Of a DNA stretch of 13,481 nt, positions 9,701 through 13,481 are shown piece after piece (position 1 is the stretch's first letter; every line of letters begins with the position of its first letter). A model generated the notes under the pieces. The model worked only from the letters and a program-made list of their open reading frames with translations, searched no databases and was not told the DNA's origin. The stretch spans positions 1 to 13,481 of the forward strand of contig JAOXYB010037851.1 of the NCBI GenBank assembly GCA_028565635.1, read 5' to 3'. The DNA is from Phoronis ovalis. Taxonomy: Eukaryota > Phoronida > Phoronidae. The translations under genes were made by a program, and so were the position numbers.

Positions 9701-12687
9701 GTGGATTGTGTATGCTTTATATATCTTCTTAATCAACATGTCCCGGTGCTATATTGCCACACATTTTCCGCATCAGGTGCTTTTAGGAACAGCTGTCGGT
9801 ATGCTTATAGAATGCTGTAAAAAAATCTTCATTAAATTGAGAATACATTCAGGACTACAGGTGTTAAAATGGAAAGTTTTGATATGTTGTAGCATGTAAA
9901 TCTTGAGTATGGATATTGACGTGAGGAGACAAATGAGTCTGGTATGGCGTCAGGTTTTGTAACAGGAAAATGAATTTGGTTCTGCATTTATTTAGCCAAT
10001 AAGGAATATTTGTTTTTTTAAAGAATTTGAATTTGCATTTCCCATTCGGAAGTTTTATATAATAATCCTTGTTTCCGTCTAGCTCGTCATATTGCCGAAA
10101 TATAGATGATCTATTAAAAGATTAACTTACAACATATTTTATTAAATAATTTTACTTTCTATTTGGCAATTCCCTTGATATTTTATTCCAAGAACAAGCG
10201 TGTTTCATCACTTTAGAATTGAATTGTTTATACAATTAGGATATTTTTACTTTTTGTAGGGTGCGTCATTGCTTATTTCTGGAATGGAATCTCAATGCAA
10301 AGGTTAAACTTAAAACATTATGTCTTAACTCAAACTGTTATTTTAGTTACAGGTAAGAGCAATAAAAATGTGTAATACTGAGGCTAGTATGAGCAGGCAA
10401 TGGGTAAAATGTTTGAGTGACCTTAGCTGTGTAAAATTTTCAAATTGTTTAAAGAAATATCGCAATATGTCTATTAGACACTACAAATGCACTTGTTGAT
10501 CCTTTGAAAGGTCATAGGGTGCTTTCTTGGTACTAATTTCATCAAACTATCTAAGATGATCAATGGTACAAAATATATTATATCAGGAGCTACAATGTCA
10601 TTTTAATTAGTATATGTTTCAATTACATGCAAATATGCACCTATTGACCCGTAAAAAATGACCTCTGCAGGGGTTCTAGAATGACACCAAAGTTTTTCTT
10701 ATACTTAGAGGTCCAATAAATGAGATTTTGCCCCCCAATTCATTTATACTATTGCGTTTGTTGTGTGTTCTGTTGCAGGATTTGCAACCTACTGGGTGAT
10801 ATCAGAGCTTGGCTGGAATCCCATGTGGTCTGTTGAGAAAGCTACCAAATGGTGTGCCAATCGTAATTGGGTTCACTTGGAGACCTCACTGTTCTATGCA
10901 TTAGTAAGGGATGCTGCATGCCTGTCAGGTAAGGTTATAAATATACATACAATGTAGGATATTTCTTAAATATTTTTTTGTGGTGTATTTCCTGTTTATT
11001 ATGCAGACAGAAATATGATAGCACATCTGTCAAGCTTTCCATTTTAAATAGGAGGAGTGGTCCTTGTTTTGTGATTTATATATCTGTTACAGTAGGTTTC
11101 CGAGTTATGCTCTCCCGTATATACAAAATACTAGTTTTTGATGCGGTAAAATGACGTCAGAAATGCCTGTTATGACGAGACATTGAGGAGGGAAATGGGG
11201 GGTAGTGAATCACAAGTACTAAACATCTGCAATCATGGGTCACGCCAATTAAACGACCCTTTCCCACCTGGAAAATAATAATTATTCATAAGGTTGTACA
11301 CAACCTGTCACAGTCTACACTCCCAAGAAGATAATTCAGAATAGTTACAGCATACACCAAGAATCTGCAATGTAGGGTTATTTATCATATTTTCATTCTG
11401 CAAATACTGTTTCTGAGATGGAAATGGAGGTGTAGGGGAAAGTATTCAATCTCATTGCACAGAAGTAAAAAACGATAATCTGATTGCATAAACAACATTA
11501 TTGCAACCATAAAACACAGAAATAAAACATATAAGGCTTATCACATTTCACAGACCGAAATAAGATCAAATAAAATTCTGTGAATCCCACCGCACGAAAA
11601 TAAAATATGACCTTTTCACACTTATACGAAACTAAGTTTGCCCCCTTTTCCTCTGAATACATGCAACTAACTACCTGAGAAGTCTGAATGTGAAATTGTG
11701 CTTGTGTATGTATCCCGGGCATGTATACCATTTCACGTTGAATTGCATGATTGATTCTTAAGGAATTCGGGATTCTGTGATTCCTTAGCGATTCCCTTAC
11801 AGACTAAGCTGATGATGTCAGAAAAATCTGAGTAACTGTCACAAACCAGTATTTTGTAGTTTATCGGAAGAGAGCATAACTCAGAAACCTACTGTAAAAT
11901 GGTGTAAACTTTACCAGGTATTGGTAAGTTCTGGATAAATTTCTGTGGAAATTAATTTTGTAAAACGATCCAAGACAAAAACATTCTATTGTGATTGTGT
12001 ATAATAACAGAAAGTAGCTGGTTGAAACCTGATTTCAGACATTGATAAACACATTGTTTACAAAGTTTGCTGATTTTTTGTCGTAAAAACAATTTTTTTT
12101 ACATAATTTTGAATGCAATATGTACATATAATTCTCCCTTTGATGTGTTACACATAAAATTTATTTTTCAACATTGTGAAATTTAGATATCAATTAGTTT
12201 ATAGCTTGGCAACCAGATGGCTGTTGATTTCATGACACTCCAAGCATTCCTGTTCCTACACTTACACTTTACTGCTCATCTCAAGCTAGGTTTGCAATAG
12301 TGTCATTTTATGTTGTTCATACATTTTGCCTATTTCTTCTGGTGCTGCTCTGTAATATAAAGCCAACATTGTTTTTTTTTCAGGTCAAATAAATCAATAA
12401 TTTATATTTTCTTATTTTATTTTACAGGACTTGGATTTGCCATTAAAATGTCAACAACAAATAAAATATCCAACAATACACATTTAGTAATCAGAATATG
12501 TAAAGGTTTTCTTAGTTTCATGATTATTAACATTGTAGACTTTCTACCTTTACCAAAACATACAGTGCTCCTGTTTTACATGCTGGCATATGCTAAATTC
12601 TTTATTTTGTCATTTATTGTTGTGATTTTTGTTCCCAAACTAGTTGCATTTATGGGAAGACTAGATGAAAAAGAACATAAAAATTAA
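6729..12687 (+). CDS. Glucose-6-phosphatase catalytic subunit, eight exons
   Basis: The spliced product is 350 residues (human G6PC1 357, G6PC3 346). The enzyme hydrolyses glucose 6-phosphate to glucose and phosphate at the ER lumen, the last step of gluconeogenesis and glycogen breakdown; the G6PC3 branch also clears phosphosugars such as 1,5-anhydroglucitol 6-phosphate. The phosphatase signature is complete: K75 and R82-P83 (LKWFLHGERP), S114-P-S-G-H118 with H118 in the nucleophile-activating position, and S165-R166...H172 in SRCYIATHFPHQ, where H172 is the expected phospho-acceptor. Many hydrophobic segments fit the nine-helix topology of the family. Exon joins are 6729-6797, 8052-8209, 8707-8816, 9085-9178, 9680-9798, 10260-10352, 10779-10928 and 12428-12687. 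The C-terminus EKEHKN lacks the KKXX ER signal of G6PC1, and no sequon occurs in the loop after R82. The LGDP and FYFP stretch near the N-terminus resembles G6PC3, but G6PC1 versus G6PC3 orthology is not settled. Confidence 0.95.
6863..7880 (-). pseudogene. Antisense coding-like fragments of an unrecognised gene
   Basis: On the minus strand, 7563-7315 is open for 82 codons with balanced, coding-like codon use; it includes the stretches YEKKPAFYFPQASN, SGHKALLNDSFKGSLINVEL and GAMHEILDQHTFDRT. Upstream on the same strand, a shorter open piece (about 7871-7757, including GLQQNDIFDQSFGTKIL) is separated from it by stops. Another piece just before it (7632-7564, including PENLPKTCFKHLLLKDI) sits in a shifted frame. 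Downstream, 6943-6863 is open for 26 codons ending TAHKSDYQELVQNIMDQDYR-QL-stop. A splice-like acceptor (TTTCCCACAG) also precedes 7524. I do not recognise the protein. It could be a decayed transposon-derived gene or a nested gene with small exons. Confidence 0.35.
7059..7165 (+). repeat. Degenerate 32-bp tandem repeat
   Basis: The motif ATTTACCACAGG recurs with starts near 7059, 7091, 7122 and 7154 (spacing 31-32 bp), with changes such as TTTACGACAGG in the last copy. Weaker echoes occur at 7195-7205 and 7271-7283. The copies are too diverged to be a recent microsatellite. Confidence 0.6.
8052..8209 (+). CDS. G6PC exon 2 (residues 24-75 plus part of W76)
   Basis: The exon encodes the first luminal/TM segment, starting GYDEFMLFLSHLGDP and ending LNAILK-W, with catalytic-motif residue K75. 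The donor TG|GTAAAT splits the Trp codon in phase 2, the same codon and phase as the first intron of human G6PC1 (codon 77). Confidence 0.95.
8210..8706 (+). other. G6PC intron 2
   Basis: This 497-bp AT-rich phase 2 intron has an acceptor ending ATTTTAG. An open frame at 8284-8520 has no recognisable content. Nothing else is seen. Confidence 0.85.
8707..8816 (+). CDS. G6PC exon 3 (residues 77-112)
   Basis: The exon begins by completing W76 and encodes FLHGERPYWWV (R82-P83 of the signature) and the luminal loop to CETGP. It ends in phase 1 at G113 with donor G|GTAAGT, matching the phase and position of human intron 2. Human N96 glycosylation has no counterpart in this loop. Confidence 0.96.
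9085..9178 (+). CDS. G6PC exon 4 (residues 114-143)
   Basis: The exon starts with SPSGHAMVTSST, containing the PSGH box with H118. It ends at KHR with the Arg codon split in phase 2 (AG|GTAAGC), again as in human intron 3. A TGACGTCA at 9109-9116 is simply the Val-Thr-Ser coding sequence. Confidence 0.96.
9179..9679 (+). other. G6PC intron 4
   Basis: This 501-bp AT-rich intron has a pyrimidine-rich acceptor (TTTTTATAG). No feature other than the splice sites is seen. Confidence 0.85.
9680..9798 (+). CDS. G6PC exon 5 (residues 145-183)
   Basis: The exon encodes a transmembrane stretch followed by SRCYIATHFPHQVLLG, with R166 and H172 of the phosphatase signature. Donor G|GTATGC splits the Gly184 codon in phase 1, equivalent to human Gly188 at intron 4. 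Confidence 0.96.
9799..10259 (+). other. G6PC intron 5
   Basis: This 461-bp AT-rich intron ends TTTTTGTAG. The 5' part reads through open for about 100 bases, but the homology stops at the donor. No other feature is seen. Confidence 0.85.
10260..10352 (+). CDS. G6PC exon 6 (residues 185-214)
   Basis: The exon encodes a hydrophobic helix (CVIAYFWNGI) and a short polar loop, then the start of the next helix (TQTVILVT). It is 93 bp and phase 1 at both ends. The donor is CAG|GTAAGA. The intron that follows is absent from the human gene. Confidence 0.93.
10353..10778 (+). other. G6PC intron 6
   Basis: This 426-bp intron in phase 1 has an acceptor ending TGTTGCAG. No repeat or RNA gene is recognised. 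Confidence 0.85.
10779..10928 (+). CDS. G6PC exon 7 (residues 216-264)
   Basis: The exon encodes FATYWVISELGWNP and the conserved segment ATKWCANRNWVHLET, which corresponds to the WC....W.H motif of vertebrate G6PC proteins. It is 150 bp, phase 1 at both ends, with donor CAG|GTAAGG. The intron after it is not present in the human gene. Confidence 0.95.
11090..11143 (+). repeat. Left terminal inverted repeat of the intron-7 element
   Basis: The terminus begins CAGTAGGTTTC immediately after TA. It is followed inside the element by a perfect TGACGTCA palindrome at 11152-11159; the corresponding right-hand position reads TGATGTCA. Confidence 0.72.
11840..11894 (-). repeat. Right terminal inverted repeat of the intron-7 element
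   Basis: This is the reverse complement of the left terminus, with few substitutions and a short indel after GCTCTC, followed by TA. Confidence 0.72.
12428..12687 (+). CDS. G6PC exon 8 (residues 266-350, stop)
   Basis: The exon starts LGFAIKM, matching the GLG.A segment of the family, then carries the last transmembrane helices (FLSFMIINIVDFLPLP, LLFYMLAYAKFF, FIVVIFVPKLVAF) and a short polar tail ending EKEHKN. Lys residues fall at -5 and -2, so the classical KKXX retrieval signal is absent. Confidence 0.95.
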
Positions 12688-12853
12688 ATTTATAATTCTG
12701 TGTAGCTGATTAGCATTGTTCTTGATGAGTCTGCTATTCTCGATGTTGCTGTTGACAATGTACCAGTTCTATGTTTTGTTGTATTTAAAATTTAATACAA
12801 GTATCATTGTATTTCTTACACATAAATTGTTGATTGCAACTCTGTTGTAACTG

Positions 12854-12859
12854 TTTATT
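12854..12859 (-). promoter_or_regulatory. Poly(A) signal of the GTPBP4-like gene
   Basis: TTTATT on the plus strand reads AATAAA on the minus strand, 150 bp after the stop codon. A second, weaker signal (ATTAAA) lies at 12796-12791. The transcript would therefore overlap the G6PC 3' UTR. Confidence 0.5.
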
Positions 12860-12958
12860 TACTAATGTGTTACACTTGTTACTAGATTTAGATTTTTTTT
12901 GCTCTACTAATATCGACACATGACTATGATGCATGAATTCTTTTTCCTCAATACCACA

Positions 12959-12975
12959 AATAAAATATAAATAAA
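12959..12975 (+). promoter_or_regulatory. Poly(A) signals of the G6PC gene
   Basis: Two AATAAA hexamers (12959-12964 and 12970-12975) are the first canonical signals after the stop, giving a 3' UTR of about 300 bp. Cleavage would fall near 12985-13000, inside the 3' UTR of the opposite gene and just short of its stop codon. An ATTAAA overlapping the stop codon is unlikely to serve. Confidence 0.55.
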
Positions 12976-13010
12976 ACAGTGCCGCAGAAACAGTCCTAAA
13001 ATCTTTCTTG

Positions 13011-13163
13011 TTAACGTCTGTCTGTTTTGCCACCCTTTCGTTTTCCTGCAAACAGATGTTGAGGCATCTTCGTAGGTATATACCTATCTGCTTCTCCAAT
13101 TCTACCTCTTCTGTTGGCAGGCCTCTGGGCCAATTTCGAAAGTTTGTGGACTTTTTTCGCCAT
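13011..13163 (-). CDS. Last coding exon of GTPBP4/NOG1-like GTPase
   Basis: The exon encodes the C-terminal 50 residues after a clear acceptor (TTACTTACAG at 13173-13164). The peptide is very basic and ends GEADRYIPTKMPQHLFAGKR followed by KGGKTDRR and a stop. That matches the conserved tail of NOG1/GTPBP4 as I know it (GEADR, then a K-P-KHL..GKRK.GK.DRR pattern). NOG1 is a nucleolar GTPase that binds pre-60S particles, with its long C-terminal tail reaching into the peptide exit tunnel region during assembly. The G domain and all upstream exons lie beyond the window's right edge, so the gene is partial here. The Met at 13163 is internal, not the start. Overlapping minus-strand frames reading into the 3' UTR are shadows. 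Confidence 0.85.
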   Translation of the reverse strand: MAKKVHKLSKLAQRPANRRGRIGEADRYIPTKMPQHLFAGKRKGGKTDRR

Positions 13164-13481
13164 CTGTAAGTAATTGAAAATGTGAGCAACATCATTCACA
13201 AAACCTTTATTGCACCACTATTCCATTAAAAACTCCTTGAGACTTGAGAGGGAAAGCTGAATATTTTTTCCTCCCCTATTCCAGTAATTCAAATAATTTT
13301 TCCCCTCTAATAATAACAAGACATTTGTCATGTCTAATGCCCATCCAATGCACTATATGAAGCCTATCAGATGAAAACTGAAGCAGCTATTGTGAGACAA
13401 ACAAGACATTTGTCATATGTCTAATGCCCATCCAATGTGTAGGATATTTTTTTAACATTATTGTTTTTTTACATTAGAAAA
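13164..13481 (-). other. 3'-most intron of the GTPBP4-like gene (partial)
   Basis: No further exon is visible up to the window edge. The stretch includes two direct repeats at 13315-13350 and 13400-13437. Confidence 0.7.
13315..13437 (+). repeat. Direct repeat pair, 85-bp period
   Basis: AACAAGACATTTGTCAT followed by GTCTAATGCCCATCCAATG occurs at 13315-13350 and 13400-13437; the second copy has two extra bases (AT) in the middle. GACATTTGTC inside the unit is a short palindrome. It may be the edge of a longer tandem array that continues past the window. Confidence 0.75.

Larger units (their letters stand above)
11090..11894. mobile_element. 805-bp TIR element (MITE-like), TA-flanked
   Basis: The two ends match in inverted orientation for about 54 bp. 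The left end starts CAGTAGGTTTCCGAGTTATG; the reverse complement of the right end starts CAGTAGGTTTCTGAGTTATG. Both continue through GCTCTC and, after a short indel, share TACAAAATACT. A TA dinucleotide flanks each side (11088-11089 and 11895-11896), as expected for Tc1/mariner-type insertion. No transposase is visible inside; the minus-strand open frame at 11498-11731 has no recognisable content. It is best read as a non-autonomous element. The superfamily call is inference from the TA flanks. Confidence 0.72.
10929..12427 (+). other. G6PC intron 7
   Basis: This is the longest intron (1,499 bp), phase 1, with acceptor TTTTACAG. More than half of it is the 805-bp TIR element at 11090-11894. 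The rest is AT-rich and featureless. Confidence 0.88.

Noticed and set aside
11498-11731. 77-codon minus-strand frame inside the TIR element
   Set aside because: It has no catalytic DDE/D pattern or helix-turn-helix and low protein-like character. It is not supported as a transposase.
12785-13195. 136-codon minus-strand open frame
   Set aside because: It overlaps the GTPBP4-like exon in another frame and continues into the 3' UTR. The homologous frame is the one ending at 13011, so this is a shadow.
1-13481. tRNA, rRNA or CRISPR-like arrays
   Set aside because: No B-box-like GGTTCGA sequence with cloverleaf context, no rRNA similarity that I can see, and the repeats present are not CRISPR-like.

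Overview
The window is animal nuclear DNA: AT-rich, with spliceosomal introns (GT..AG), AATAAA poly(A) signals, and three protein genes of animal families. The gene structures, the decayed transposon-like repeats and a hammerhead-like repeat remnant suggest a lophotrochozoan, most likely a mollusc such as a bivalve. That placement is inference and no species can be named.

Layout. Positions 1-890 are non-coding and dominated by a G/C-tract foldback repeat (about 118-628). Positions 890-3950 hold a beta-1,3-galactosyltransferase-like gene (GT31 family). Its whole coding region is one exon (2253-3620), probably preceded by a 5' UTR intron. Positions 3950-6640 are intergenic and AT-rich; the only notable object is a degenerate hammerhead-ribozyme-like repeat on the minus strand (5493-5520). 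Positions 6729-12687 hold a glucose-6-phosphatase catalytic subunit gene that I reconstructed as eight exons. All junctions are GT..AG, phases agree throughout, and the product is 350 residues with a complete active site. Intron 1 contains degraded antisense coding-like fragments and a roughly 32-bp tandem repeat. Intron 7 contains an 805-bp element with terminal inverted repeats and TA flanks. Finally, the minus strand carries the last exon of a GTPBP4/NOG1-type ribosome-biogenesis GTPase (13163-13011). It is tail-to-tail with the glucose-6-phosphatase gene, and the predicted 3' UTRs overlap.

The three genes are not functionally linked. One acts in Golgi glycosylation, one in glucose release or phosphosugar hydrolysis at the ER, and one in nucleolar 60S ribosome assembly. 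I see no new multigene system. The items most worth checking are the hammerhead-like remnant, the intron-7 TIR element, the foldback array, the antisense remnants in intron 1 and the overlapping 3' ends.
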